Assembly (NCBI RefSeq): GCF_900475935.1
Contig: NZ_LS483431.1
Coordinates: 1,674,001 to 1,738,000, forward strand
DNA length: 64,000 nt
Direction: 5' to 3'
Source: Campylobacter fetus subsp. fetus
GTDB taxonomy: Bacteria; Campylobacterota; Campylobacteria; Campylobacterales; Campylobacteraceae
Every line of letters starts with the position of its first letter. The first letter of the stretch is position 1. The notes beneath the pieces are model-generated. The model did no database searches and had not been told where the DNA came from. It saw only the letters and a program-made list of their open reading frames with translations. The position numbers were made by a program, and so were the translations under genes. Positions 7,715 to 17,243 of the stretch are shown here, piece after piece.

Positions 7715-8571
7715 TGATGATAAAGTTAATTCTGATTTTAGGAATTATCACGAGTTTGTTTGGACAGATCAGAGATGAGATATTTATGCCTCTTACGCAG
7801 CAAAAAGCATATAACAAGCAAAAAGCAGATCTAGGAAAAGAGCTTTTTAGAGATAAAAGACTAAGCAAAGATAAAACTATCTCTTGTGAAACTTGTCATA
7901 ATCTTGAAATCACCGCAACCGGAACTTCAAATCAAAAACTGTTAAATCCTCCGACTCTGCTGAATTCCTCTTTAAATTTTATATTTTCTAGTAAAGGAGA
8001 TATAAAAAATCTCAGTGAACAGATAAAAAAATCATTAACTAGCGATAAAGAACTTAACAGTAAAGAGGAATTTATAGTATCTCAAATAAACAAAAATCCT
8101 AAATATGAAGCTAAATTTAAAAATCTCTACAAAGACGGCGTGACGTTTGAAAATTCAGTAGATGCTTTAACTGAGTTTATCAAAGCACTTACTACGCCGC
8201 TTAGTCGTTTTGATAAATTTTTAGCAGGAGATAAAACCGCACTCAGCGATGACGAACAAAAAGGACTTGATATATTTATAAGATCTGGCTGCGTTAGCTG
8301 TCATAACGGAATAAATTTAGGCGGAAATATAATAAGCATTATGAAAAATGAAATGATAAATACAAACGAGATATTAAAAGTGCCAACGCTAAGAAACATC
8401 TCTCTTACAAAACCGTATTTTCACGATGGACGCGTAAATGAGCTTAGAGACGCTATCGAAATGATAAGATCAAGGATACACTCGAGAAAACACAACGAGG
8501 AAGAGTGCGAACTGATATATAAATTTCTACTTACTTTAGAGGGAAACACTCCGGAGATATTATATGAATAA
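7714..8571 (+). CDS. Di-haem cytochrome c peroxidase / MauG-like protein
   Basis: About 285 residues, exported by an N-terminal signal segment (about 1-18). Two haem c motifs are present, CETCH (about residue 65) and CVSCH (about 193), with the family's VPTLRNISLTKPYFHDGRV block in the C-terminal half. Such proteins reduce H2O2 in the periplasm with electrons from cytochrome c. It is shorter than canonical CcpA (about 320-340 residues). The start is TTG 7714 or ATG 7717; an in-frame TGA at 7681 rules out anything much earlier. The end overlaps the following GGDEF/EAL gene by eight bases, so peroxidase and signalling protein are co-translated. Confidence 0.85.
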   Translation: MMIKLILILGIITSLFGQIRDEIFMPLTQQKAYNKQKADLGKELFRDKRLSKDKTISCETCHNLEITATGTSNQKLLNPPTLLNSSLNFIFSSKGDIKNLSEQIKKSLTSDKELNSKEEFIVSQINKNPKYEAKFKNLYKDGVTFENSVDALTEFIKALTTPLSRFDKFLAGDKTALSDDEQKGLDIFIRSGCVSCHNGINLGGNIISIMKNEMINTNEILKVPTLRNISLTKPYFHDGRVNELRDAIEMIRSRIHSRKHNEEECELIYKFLLTLEGNTPEILYE

Positions 8572-10999
8572 AAGATATATTACGAATAAAATAATTGTTG
8601 TTATGGTTTTGGTGTTATCTCTTTTTTGTGCGTATTTTATATTTCACACTAGTGAAATTATATCAAAAAATAACTTTTGGCTTGACAAAGCATCGGAGAT
8701 AAAAATATTAAATAACGATATAGATATTCAAATGTCTAAACAACTATCTATGATAAATTACGATGATATGAACGCTAAAATAACAGAGATAAACAGACTT
8801 ATTCACGAAATAGAGATGTCAAAAGACTTTTCTAAATTTTTCTTTAAGATCAAAAATAAAAAGATATTTATGAGCCTAAAAAAGGCTATAGAAAATAAAA
8901 AAATTATCATAGAAAAATACCAAACTCTAAAATCAATATCAAGCAATGATCTTGTATACATAAGTCAAAATATACAATACGCATCAAATTTAAAGTTTGT
9001 AAGCAAACTATACTCGTATATAATTCTTAGCAAGTTAGGAACAGAGTTTAACGCAACTATGTTCAATCACGATATAAATATGCAATTAAACGATATAGGA
9101 GATACTAAAAGTTTTGATTATTCTCTTTTAAGCGCCATTAAAGATGTAGGAAATAGTATTTTAGCGCTTTCAAATTTATCGTACGATAATATAAATTTAA
9201 AAACCACGCAAAAAATAGACGCCTTTTTAAATGCTATAAATAAGCATTTCAAATCAAACATCAATGATCTTATGATAAGCGTAGTCGTACTTTTGTTTAT
9301 TATTATATTATCATCTACTAGAAATATCTATACAAGCGTAAAAAATAGAAAAAATGCAGCCAAAATAAACCAGATGGGAGATATGATAGCAAATAGTCCA
9401 AATCAAATTTTAATCATAAATCGAGAAGGCAAAATCATAGATGCAAATCCTGCTTTTGAACAGATAAGTGGATATAAAAAATCAGAAGTTTTAAATAAAA
9501 CTTTAAGCTTCTTAAATACAAATTTAAAAGGTACAAATATCTATGACGATATACTCCAAAGTAAGCAAATCTGCAGATATAACGAGTTTATAAGCAAGTC
9601 AAAAAAAGGACTTTTGATATATGAAAAAATAATAGCCATACCGACTTTAGACGAGTATTCACAAATATCTGGAGCTATCATAGTCAAACAAGATATCACA
9701 AAAGAAAGACTTATAGCAAAAGAGCTTGGATTTAAAACTGCAGAGATAAGAAACAGCGCTCTAACAGATAAACTAACAGGTTTAGGAAATCACATAGCGC
9801 TTATGGAAAAAATAGATGATAAGAAAAAAGGTATCGTCATCTATATAAATGTAAATCACTTTTCAAATTTAAGATTTTTTTATAAAACATCGACTGTGGA
9901 TCTTATATTAACTGCGATATCAGAAACGCTTAAACTATGCATAGAAACATATAAAATGAACTCAAGCATATACAGAATACAACTAGATGAGTTTTGTATA
10001 TGGTATGAAGGAAGCAATATAAATAAAGATGTAAAACATATCTTAGAGTATTTTAAGGTAAAAAATATAGACATAATAACAAGCGAAGGCAGAGAAATAT
10101 TACCAAATATAAATATCACAATGGGCGTTAGCATGGAGGCAGACACTCCAAATACAAACCGCCTCACTCAGTCTATCTTAGCTCACCATGAAGCGATATC
10201 GAACGACCAAAATATAGCATTTTATCAAGATAACAACATAATAGAACAACAATATCATAAAAACCAGCTAATCTCAAGAATGATACAATACGCACTAAAT
10301 GAAAATAGAGTTATAGTCGAGTGTCAAGGCATATTTGATATTAGATCAAGCAATAAACCTATATTGTCGTCATATGAAATTCTAATACGCATCATAGATT
10401 CCGAAAATAAAATACACTATCCTGGAGAGTTCTTAGGAGTAGCAAAACAAACATCGCTTTATATAGCACTCACAAAACAAGTTATAAGCAAAGCTTTTGA
10501 TCTATTAGAAACATTTTGCGATAAAAAGTTTTCTATAAATTTATCAAGCATAGACATGGTAAACGAATCTGTTAAAAAGCTATTTATGCAAAAACTTTCT
10601 CTTTGCTCACAGCCTAGCCACCTTACTGTAGAAATATTAGAAAGTGAAGGTATAGACGACTATGCATCGATAAATCCATTTATAGAAAGCATAAAAGATC
10701 ACGGATGTAAACTCTCTATAGATGATTTTGGAAGCGGATACTCAAATTACTATAGAATGCTTGAGCTTGACATCGATTACTTAAAAATAGACGGTTCGAT
10801 CATCAAAAAACTTCCGTTTGACGAAAATGCAAGAAGCGTCGTACAAACTATAGTAGAGTTTGCAAATAGACAAAAATACGATGTTGTAGCCGAATTCGTA
10901 TCATCTAATGAAATTTTAGAACAAGTACTTAGCTACGGTATAAAATACGCTCAAGGCTTTTTACTTGGCAAACCTATTCATCCTAGTAATATAGATTAG
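8564..10999 (+). CDS. Membrane-bound PAS-GGDEF-EAL cyclic-di-GMP protein
   Basis: An 811-residue protein. Two transmembrane segments (about 9-27 and 235-252) enclose a periplasmic sensor region of about 205 residues. A PAS domain follows (about 265-385), then a GGDEF domain (about 395-555) whose signature is IQLDEF instead of GGDEF, so cyclase activity is probably lost. An EAL domain (about 570-808) keeps most catalytic features: YEILIR (EIL for EAL), INLSS, EILES, DDFGSGYS and LKIDG, while the final motif reads AEFVSS. It is probably a c-di-GMP phosphodiesterase or receptor. Start overlaps the upstream peroxidase gene; the carbonic anhydrase starts 12 bases downstream. Confidence 0.88.
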   Translation: MNKRYITNKIIVVMVLVLSLFCAYFIFHTSEIISKNNFWLDKASEIKILNNDIDIQMSKQLSMINYDDMNAKITEINRLIHEIEMSKDFSKFFFKIKNKKIFMSLKKAIENKKIIIEKYQTLKSISSNDLVYISQNIQYASNLKFVSKLYSYIILSKLGTEFNATMFNHDINMQLNDIGDTKSFDYSLLSAIKDVGNSILALSNLSYDNINLKTTQKIDAFLNAINKHFKSNINDLMISVVVLLFIIILSSTRNIYTSVKNRKNAAKINQMGDMIANSPNQILIINREGKIIDANPAFEQISGYKKSEVLNKTLSFLNTNLKGTNIYDDILQSKQICRYNEFISKSKKGLLIYEKIIAIPTLDEYSQISGAIIVKQDITKERLIAKELGFKTAEIRNSALTDKLTGLGNHIALMEKIDDKKKGIVIYINVNHFSNLRFFYKTSTVDLILTAISETLKLCIETYKMNSSIYRIQLDEFCIWYEGSNINKDVKHILEYFKVKNIDIITSEGREILPNINITMGVSMEADTPNTNRLTQSILAHHEAISNDQNIAFYQDNNIIEQQYHKNQLISRMIQYALNENRVIVECQGIFDIRSSNKPILSSYEILIRIIDSENKIHYPGEFLGVAKQTSLYIALTKQVISKAFDLLETFCDKKFSINLSSIDMVNESVKKLFMQKLSLCSQPSHLTVEILESEGIDDYASINPFIESIKDHGCKLSIDDFGSGYSNYYRMLELDIDYLKIDGSIIKKLPFDENARSVVQTIVEFANRQKYDVVAEFVSSNEILEQVLSYGIKYAQGFLLGKPIHPSNID

Positions 11000-11011
11000 C
11001 AAGGAGTTTTC

Positions 11012-11680
11012 GTGCATGATGTTATAAATGGTGCAGTTAAATTTATGGAAGAAGATTTCTTAGAGCATAAAGAGTTATTTGAAAAATTAGGCACAAAACA
11101 AACACCTCACACTCTGTTTATCGGATGTTCTGACTCAAGAGTTGTTCCGAATTTGATAACAAATACGCTTCCGGGCGAACTTTTTGTAGTAAGAAATATA
11201 GGAAATATCGTACCGCACTACAGAGTAAGTGAAGAGTTCTTAGCAACTACCGCAGCAATAGAATACGCTATAAATGTTTTACATATAAAAAATATAATCG
11301 TATGCGGACATAGCAACTGCGGAGGCTGTGCGGCTTTGTACGATAGCGATGAGCAATTAAGCAAAGTTCCTATCGTAAAAAGATGGCTGATGTTGATATC
11401 GGATATAAAAGAAGAGGTTTTAAAATACAAAACTCTAAGTCCTGCTAAAAGAGCATGGATAACAGAGAGGTTAAATATCATAAACTCCACTCAAAATCTA
11501 TTAACTTTTCCTGGAGCTAAGGAAAAAATAGAAAACGCAGAGATCAAAATTTACGGTTGGCACTACATCATAGAAACAGGAGAAGTTTATAATTATGATG
11601 AACCTACAAAAACATTTAAATTACTTGAAAAGAGCATAGACTATGATAAAATTTTTAATCAAATTTTTACTGATTTTTAG
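11012..11680 (+). CDS. can: Beta-class carbonic anhydrase
   Basis: A 222-residue cytoplasmic enzyme that interconverts CO2 and bicarbonate, important for capnophilic campylobacters. Zinc ligands Cys39 (in CSDSR), His100 and Cys103 (in CGHSNCGGC), and the Asp41-Arg43 catalytic pair are all present. Length fits the family. It starts at GTG 11012 with AAGGAG nine bases before. Its 3' end overlaps the MscS gene by 38 bases; the same pair is adjacent in C. jejuni. Confidence 0.95.
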   Translation: MHDVINGAVKFMEEDFLEHKELFEKLGTKQTPHTLFIGCSDSRVVPNLITNTLPGELFVVRNIGNIVPHYRVSEEFLATTAAIEYAINVLHIKNIIVCGHSNCGGCAALYDSDEQLSKVPIVKRWLMLISDIKEEVLKYKTLSPAKRAWITERLNIINSTQNLLTFPGAKEKIENAEIKIYGWHYIIETGEVYNYDEPTKTFKLLEKSIDYDKIFNQIFTDF

Positions 11681-13517
11681 TATTGGCTTACAGGCAAACG
11701 AGTCGTTAACTAGTATAACAGATGAAATATTCACGATAAATCATCAAATTTTAATCATAGACGAGCAGAGCAAAGATAAAAATGCTAGTTTAGGACATGA
11801 TCTTGACTCGTTAAAATCAAAAAAAGCTGCACTTCTTGAGCAAATTCCTCTTTTTATAACAAGTTATGATAGTGCAAATTTAAATAAAATCAAACGAGAA
11901 AGACTAAATTTACAAAAAAAGGCTGAACTTTTATCGGATAATCAAGTTTCTGATAAATTTATAAGAGCAAAACTAAATGCTGAAAACGCGAATTTAGACG
12001 AGATATTTTATAGCGCGATATCTAACTTGGCAAACGCGTTTCTAAAAGATGCAAAACAAGATGATATAAACTCTATACTAGAAAATACCATAACAAATGT
12101 TCAAGTATCGGGATATCAAGATATAAAAGCTCTAAAAGACTCGCTTAGCGACGAATTAAAAGCTGAATTTAACGATAATTTTATAAATTTAGAGATCAAA
12201 AGACATAGCTATCAAGAGATTTTGGACTATTTAAAAAGCCATTCAGACTTATTAGCAGGCAACTTTTTGTTTTCGAGTTTAAAATTAAAAGATGTGATAA
12301 ACTACATAAATAAACTTGTTCCGTTTGATCAAGACACGTTTAATTTCGGTAAATTTTTTCTTATTTTAGTTATTTTTGTATTTTTCATATCTATACGAAG
12401 AATGCTTTCAAAGATTGTATTTAGCATATTTACGGCATTTTTATCAAAAGAAAAGAAAATAGCCCACAAAGAGCTACAAGAGCAGTTTATACTAGTTATC
12501 AAAAAACCGATTTCCGTCTTTTTAATAGCGTATTCTGTAGATATATGCCTTAGTATATTTTACTACCCGAGTCCAGTTCCTATAAATTTTGCAAACTATT
12601 TTACTATAATCTATATAGTTCTTATATCATGGCTAGTTCTTGGTATATTAGATGGATACGGAATGGTTATTTTAAGCAAAATTGCTCAAAAAAGTGGTAG
12701 AAAAGAGGTAGTAAATCTTATTATAAAGATCTTATATTTTATAGTAGTTATAATCACAATTTTACTGATTTTAAGTAGGCTTGGATTTGATATAAGTACC
12801 CTTATAGCGTCTCTTGGCATAGGAGGACTTGCAGTAGCTCTTGCTACAAAAGATATAATAGCAAACTTTTTTGCTTCCATTATGCTTTTGTTTGACAACT
12901 CATTTTCTCAAGGAGATTGGATAGTTTGCGCAGGAGTCGAGGGAACTGTAGTAGAGATAGGACTTAGAAAAACTACTGTTAGAACATTTGATAATGCTTT
13001 AGTATTTGTGCCAAACTCAAAAATAATGAGCGAAAACGTAAAAAACTGGAATAGAAGAAAAGTCGGCAGACAGATTAAAATGACTGTAGGTCTTAGCTAT
13101 TCTTGTTCAAAAAAGAGTATAGAAGCTTGCATAAACGATATAAGAACAATGCTGCTAAACCATCCGGGGATTGCTAAAAGCGGAGTAGATAGCGCGCTAA
13201 ACTCTAAAGATTTTAGAATGAAATATCGCCAAAATATGATCTCGGTAGATGATTTAGCCGGATATAAAAGCAACCTTTTTGTAGTGCTTGACGAATTTGC
13301 AGATAGCTCTATAAATATACTGATTTACTGCTTCAGTAAAACGGTGGTATGGGGAGAATTTTTAGCTACAAAACAAGATGTTATGTTAAAGATTATGGAT
13401 ATAGTAGAAAAATACGATGATGCTAGTTTTGCATTTCCGTCAAATAGCATATACATAGAGCAGATGCCAAAAATTGAATTTGAAAACTTAAATTTGAAAG
13501 GGGATAAAAATGCGTGA
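11643..13517 (+). CDS. MscS-family mechanosensitive channel
   Basis: A 624-residue protein. An N-terminal signal peptide (about 1-18) leads a long helical periplasmic domain (about 20-230), followed by several membrane segments and the MscS core at about residues 375-580. The pore helix and following beta domain are recognisable in GLAVALATKDIIANFFASI and FDNSFSQGDWI, then FVPNSKIMSENVKNW. Such channels open on membrane tension and release solutes after osmotic downshock. Its start lies 38 bases inside the carbonic anhydrase gene and its stop overlaps the next small gene by eight bases. Confidence 0.92.
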   Translation: MIKFLIKFLLIFSIGLQANESLTSITDEIFTINHQILIIDEQSKDKNASLGHDLDSLKSKKAALLEQIPLFITSYDSANLNKIKRERLNLQKKAELLSDNQVSDKFIRAKLNAENANLDEIFYSAISNLANAFLKDAKQDDINSILENTITNVQVSGYQDIKALKDSLSDELKAEFNDNFINLEIKRHSYQEILDYLKSHSDLLAGNFLFSSLKLKDVINYINKLVPFDQDTFNFGKFFLILVIFVFFISIRRMLSKIVFSIFTAFLSKEKKIAHKELQEQFILVIKKPISVFLIAYSVDICLSIFYYPSPVPINFANYFTIIYIVLISWLVLGILDGYGMVILSKIAQKSGRKEVVNLIIKILYFIVVIITILLILSRLGFDISTLIASLGIGGLAVALATKDIIANFFASIMLLFDNSFSQGDWIVCAGVEGTVVEIGLRKTTVRTFDNALVFVPNSKIMSENVKNWNRRKVGRQIKMTVGLSYSCSKKSIEACINDIRTMLLNHPGIAKSGVDSALNSKDFRMKYRQNMISVDDLAGYKSNLFVVLDEFADSSINILIYCFSKTVVWGEFLATKQDVMLKIMDIVEKYDDASFAFPSNSIYIEQMPKIEFENLNLKGDKNA

Positions 13518-13683
13518 AGATTTTGAAGAATTAGATGAAGAATTAGATGATGATATGGAAGAGCAAGATCTTGATAAGAACTTTGAAGATGAATTTAACG
13601 ACGATAAAAAAGATAGTTATAATTATGATGAAAACGACTACTCTTACGATGATGAAGATGAAGAAGAGAGCTACGAGTATTAA
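13510..13683 (+). CDS. 57-residue highly acidic protein of unknown function
   Basis: The ATG at 13510 overlaps the MscS stop (ATGCGTGA), and the TAA at 13681-13683 shares its last base with the next gene's ATG (TAATG). About 60% of residues are Asp or Glu, with Tyr-Asp runs in the second half (SYNYDENDYSYDDEDEEE). No cysteine, no membrane segment. Double coupling and a clean reading frame favour a real gene. Possible roles include a channel-tail partner, cation buffer or nucleic-acid mimic, but no family was recognised. Confidence 0.6.
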   Translation: MREDFEELDEELDDDMEEQDLDKNFEDEFNDDKKDSYNYDENDYSYDDEDEEESYEY

Positions 13684-15058
13684 TGCATTATTTCATATAT
13701 CCAAACGGCGGGCATTCGCTTATGCTCGCCCATAATTTAGAAATTTTAGGTCATACGTACGAATTCTTAGATGACTTCAAAGCAGGACTTAAAATAGAAG
13801 AAAACTCAGACAAAATAAATACCATAGGGGGGGGTTGGCATTAATAGCTTGTGACACGACTCATCCAAAAAATCTAATTTTAAAAAAACAGCTGATCAAA
13901 AAAGTTAAAAGTTTAAATTTGATACCGGTGGATGGATTTAAATGGATAATGAGCGAAATCCTAAGCTATCTAAAAATAGAACCTCATAAAACTGCGGCTC
14001 TGCTTCATTCTGGTATGAGCGACGGAAAGCATCTTGGCGATATCATAAAATATCTGCAAAATAGCAAAACTTGCTTTGTAGAGATATTTACAGATTATTT
14101 CAATTACCAAATACGAAAATCATCTCAAAGCAGTGATGACAAAATACTGCTTATCCCTTTTGAATATCTTAAATTTTTGAATTTCAAAGTAGTAGCGGCA
14201 ACGGGTAATTTTGAGAAATTTAATAAAAAACTTATGGTACATCCAAAATCTATAAAAATTATGATTCCGCATGGATATACGACTCCGCTTGCACTTTTAA
14301 GCTACTACGCAAGAAAAGATATTCACATAGAAGAAGAGATAAAAGAGTATCAAAATATGGCCATAGACTACTTCATAGTTCCTAGTCGTACAAATTATAA
14401 ACTGTTTTTAGATATGGGTATAGATAAAAATAAACTTGTACCGCTTGGTTACCCAAGTTTGGATTTAAATTTAAAAAATCACAAAGATCTCAAAGCGCAA
14501 AAATCGATTCTTATAGCTTTATATAGCACAAAAAGCGTAGATAGTATCGTGCCTGCTTTAAGAGATCTACTAAAAAACGGCTATAAAGTTATATTTAGAC
14601 CAAAACCAGGACAAGAGGAATTAGACTGCAATCAAAATATTTTAAAAGAGTTTAGTACAAATGAACTTTTTAAATTTGATACAAACACGAGAAAAACATC
14701 TCATGCTAAGATAGACGATGAGCTTATAAGTGAAATTTGCTGCTGCGTAAGCGACTACTCAAGCCTTGCTTTTACGCTGCCACTTACAAATCTTAGACCA
14801 TGTATTTTGTATTACCCTGAACATGTATTTGGTAAAAACTTTGGAAAACATCGTATAAATAAAGTAGATTATTCACTTGCAAATAGCGACTTGCACATAG
14901 TAGCAAAAAACTCTAACGATATAATAAAAGCTATAAAAAATTTAAATTTAGATGAGTTTAAAACCAAAATAAAAAGCTATAGAGACAATGAGGTTTATAA
15001 TTTAAGAAGCTCTAGCGAGGCTATAGCAAATTTTATAAGCGAGAAGCTAAACTCCTAA
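13683..15058 (+). CDS. Phase-variable CDP-glycerol glycerophosphotransferase-like protein (OFF in this sequence)
   Basis: A 458-residue product is split by a G8 tract at 13827-13834. From ATG 13683 the frame reads about 50 residues, then enters TGG CAT TAA and stops at 13844. The long downstream frame (from 13835) rejoins if the tract has nine (or six) G. Downstream sequence carries features of the CDP-glycerol:polyglycerophosphate glycerophosphotransferase family: IPHGYTTPLALLSYYARK, VPSRTNYKLFLDMGI, LGYPSLD and VSDYSSLAF. A role in adding glycerophosphate or a similar group to capsule or LPS is likely but the acceptor is unknown. It follows the acidic-peptide gene with a one-base overlap and faces aroC. 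Confidence 0.82.
13827..13834. repeat. Poly-G contingency tract (G8)
   Basis: Eight consecutive G near the 5' end of the glycerophosphotransferase-like gene. Poly-G tracts of 8-11 are the standard phase-variation switch in Campylobacter. Present length leaves the gene out of frame; G9 would restore it. Confidence 0.9.
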
Positions 15059-15086
15059 ACGGATTTTAGCTTATTTGAGATAAATT

Positions 15087-16157
15087 TTAAGAGTAGATTT
15101 TTTTTAAATTTGAAAGCTTTGAGCTAGCATTTAAAAGAAGCATATCAGATATAACTAGTCTTGCCATAGCATTAGCAACTACGCTGCCTCTTATGCCTAT
15201 ACAAGGATCATGACGACCTCTTAAAGCGCAAGTCACCTCATCGCCGTTTAAATTTATGGTAGGCTGATCTTTAAATATACTTGGAGTCGGCTTAAAATAA
15301 GTTTTTATCATTATAGGCTCACCGTTTGAGATTCCGCCTAAGATTCCGCCTGCGTTATTGCTCATAAATCCGTTTTTATCCATAAAATCATTATTTTGAC
15401 TTCCTAAAATAAAACTAGCTTGGCTTCCTAAACCTATCTCTACTCCTTTTACTCCATTTATACCCATCATAGCAGCCGCGAGTCTAGCATCAAGCTTATC
15501 ATAAAGCACCTCTCCTAGCCCAGCAGGAACGCCATTTATAATAGTAAGAGTAGCAGCTCCTACGCTATCGTTGCTATTTTTTACATCTAGTATAAGATTT
15601 TTTGCGTCCTCTTCTATATCGCTATCAAGCATAAAAATCTCACTTTTACTGGCAAATTCAAAATCAATTTTATTTGATTTGAGTTTTCCTATACTAAAAA
15701 CTCCACTTTTAATATCTATATCAAACTCTTTTAACATCATAGCTCCAAAAGCTCCTGCGGCTACTCGAACGGCAGTTTCTCTAGCGCTACTTCTGCCTCC
15801 GCCTCTATGATCTCGCACTCCAAATTTAGAAAAATACGTAAAATCCGCGTGTCCTGGTCTGAAAAGATCTTTTATACTATCATAATCTTTTGAGTGCTGA
15901 TTTGAGTTTTTTATTATAAATCCTATAGGTGTTCCTGTACTAAATCCTTCAAAAATACCGCTCAATATCTCTACTTCATCGGCTTCTTTTCTACTTGTAG
16001 CGTACTTTCCGCCCGGTTTTCTTTTATCCATCTCGCTTTGCAAAAACTCTTCATCTATAGCTACTCCGGCAGGAAATCCATCCAAAACTCCTCCGATAGC
16101 TTTTCCGTGACTCTCCCCAAATGTAGTTAGTCTAAGCTTGCTTCCAAACGTATTCAT
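15087..16157 (-). CDS. aroC: Chorismate synthase
   Basis: A 356-residue enzyme that makes chorismate from EPSP using reduced FMN, the last shared step to aromatic amino acids. Signatures [18 protein letters not shown], the [14 protein letters not shown] block and [12 protein letters not shown] are complete. The ATG at 16157 ([10 protein letters not shown]) is chosen because it begins the conserved N-terminus and overlaps the rnc stop as ATGA; a frame start at 16184 would only add nine unrelated residues. The order aroC-rnc-rnhA-TPR gene, with dnaG divergent, is as in C. jejuni. Confidence 0.95.
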   Translation of the reverse strand: MNTFGSKLRLTTFGESHGKAIGGVLDGFPAGVAIDEEFLQSEMDKRKPGGKYATSRKEADEVEILSGIFEGFSTGTPIGFIIKNSNQHSKDYDSIKDLFRPGHADFTYFSKFGVRDHRGGGRSSARETAVRVAAGAFGAMMLKEFDIDIKSGVFSIGKLKSNKIDFEFASKSEIFMLDSDIEEDAKNLILDVKNSNDSVGAATLTIINGVPAGLGEVLYDKLDARLAAAMMGINGVKGVEIGLGSQASFILGSQNNDFMDKNGFMSNNAGGILGGISNGEPIMIKTYFKPTPSIFKDQPTINLNGDEVTCALRGRHDPCIGIRGSVVANAMARLVISDMLLLNASSKLSNLKKIYS

Positions 16158-16825
16158 ATATTCATTCCTTGCAAAACTTTCCACGCAGCACTCTGTTCAG
16201 CCTCTTTTTTGCTATTTCCAATAGCGCGAGCAAGCTCCTTGTCGTTTAAAAAAACAGCCATTTCAAAACTTTTTTTATGATCCGGTCCGCTTGAACTTAC
16301 AAGCTCGTACCTAGGCGTAACGCCGAACCTCGCTTGAGTAATCTCTTGTAAAGTCGTTTTATAGTCTTTCCCAAGGCTTTGTAAGTCTATATTATTATAC
16401 TGAGATTCTAAAAGATTTATAAAAATTTTTTTGACCGCTTCTAAACCGCTTTCTAAATATATAGCTCCCATAAGTGCTTCTAAAGCATCGCTAACTAAGC
16501 TTGGCTTATTTCTTCCGTTATTATTATCCTCGGCAGCAGACAGATACAAAAAATCTCCTAATCTTATCTGCGAACTTATACTTGCAAAACTCTTTTCATT
16601 TACCAAAGCCGCTCTTAGCTTTGAGAGATTTCCCTCATCCGTATCTTTAAATTTAAAAAATAGATACTCTCCTACTATAAGATCCAAAACAGCATCTCCT
16701 AAAAACTCGAGCCGCTCATTATTTACGCTACTTTTCATACTCTTATGAGTTAGCGCCTCTTTTAGCAACGTTTTATTTTTAAATTTATAACCTAAATGCT
16801 CTTCTAATCTATTTAATTTATCCAT
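16154..16825 (-). CDS. rnc: Ribonuclease III
   Basis: A 223-residue double-strand RNA endonuclease used for rRNA and mRNA processing. The catalytic signature [20 protein letters not shown] is at about residues 38-57, a second acidic site is in [14 protein letters not shown], and a C-terminal dsRNA-binding domain ends in [13 protein letters not shown]. Length is normal. It overlaps rnhA by eight bases and aroC by four, so all are in one operon. Confidence 0.95.
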   Translation of the reverse strand: MDKLNRLEEHLGYKFKNKTLLKEALTHKSMKSSVNNERLEFLGDAVLDLIVGEYLFFKFKDTDEGNLSKLRAALVNEKSFASISSQIRLGDFLYLSAAEDNNNGRNKPSLVSDALEALMGAIYLESGLEAVKKIFINLLESQYNNIDLQSLGKDYKTTLQEITQARFGVTPRYELVSSSGPDHKKSFEMAVFLNDKELARAIGNSKKEAEQSAAWKVLQGMNI

Positions 16826-17243
16826 TTTGTGCCTTTATCGCTTGATTTCTTGCCAATTTATCGCACTCTTCATTTTGCGGATGACCGTTATGTGCTTTTA
16901 CCCAGTTTGCACTAACTTTGTGAATATTTAGAAGTTCTAGCAACTCCTGCCATAGTTCTACGTTTTTTACATTTTTAAATTTTTTCTTAATCCAACTATC
17001 AAGCCATATATTTATAGCGTTTGCTACGTAACTACTATCTGTATAAAGGCTTACTTCGCACGGCTCTTTTAATGCTTTTAAACCTTCTATCACGGCTTGT
17101 ATCTCCATTTTGTTATTTGTAGTATAAGCAGCTCCGCCGCTAGAGGATTTTTTATACCCTTCATACTCAAGTATATAAGCCCAGCCGCCGGCTCCTGGAT
17201 TATTTAAACAACTTCCATCGCTAAAAAGGCATATCTTCTTCAC
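16818..17243 (-). CDS. rnhA: Ribonuclease HI
   Basis: A 141-residue enzyme that cuts the RNA strand of RNA-DNA hybrids. The four catalytic acids are visible in [13 protein letters not shown] (Asp), [11 protein letters not shown] (Glu), YTDSSYV (Asp) and NEECDKLA (Asp), with the catalytic His in KAHNGHPQN. The start overlaps the end of the upstream TPR gene by 23 bases. Confidence 0.95.
   Translation of the reverse strand: MKKICLFSDGSCLNNPGAGGWAYILEYEGYKKSSSGGAAYTTNNKMEIQAVIEGLKALKEPCEVSLYTDSSYVANAINIWLDSWIKKKFKNVKNVELWQELLELLNIHKVSANWVKAHNGHPQNEECDKLARNQAIKAQNG

Noticed and set aside
13547-13735. 62-residue frame rich in Met and Thr
   Set aside because: It is the shifted frame of the acidic peptide gene, running on into the next gene; no ribosome site and no coding logic.
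16158-16184. Extended aroC N-terminus
   Set aside because: The extra nine residues come from the rnc frame; the conserved start is at 16157.
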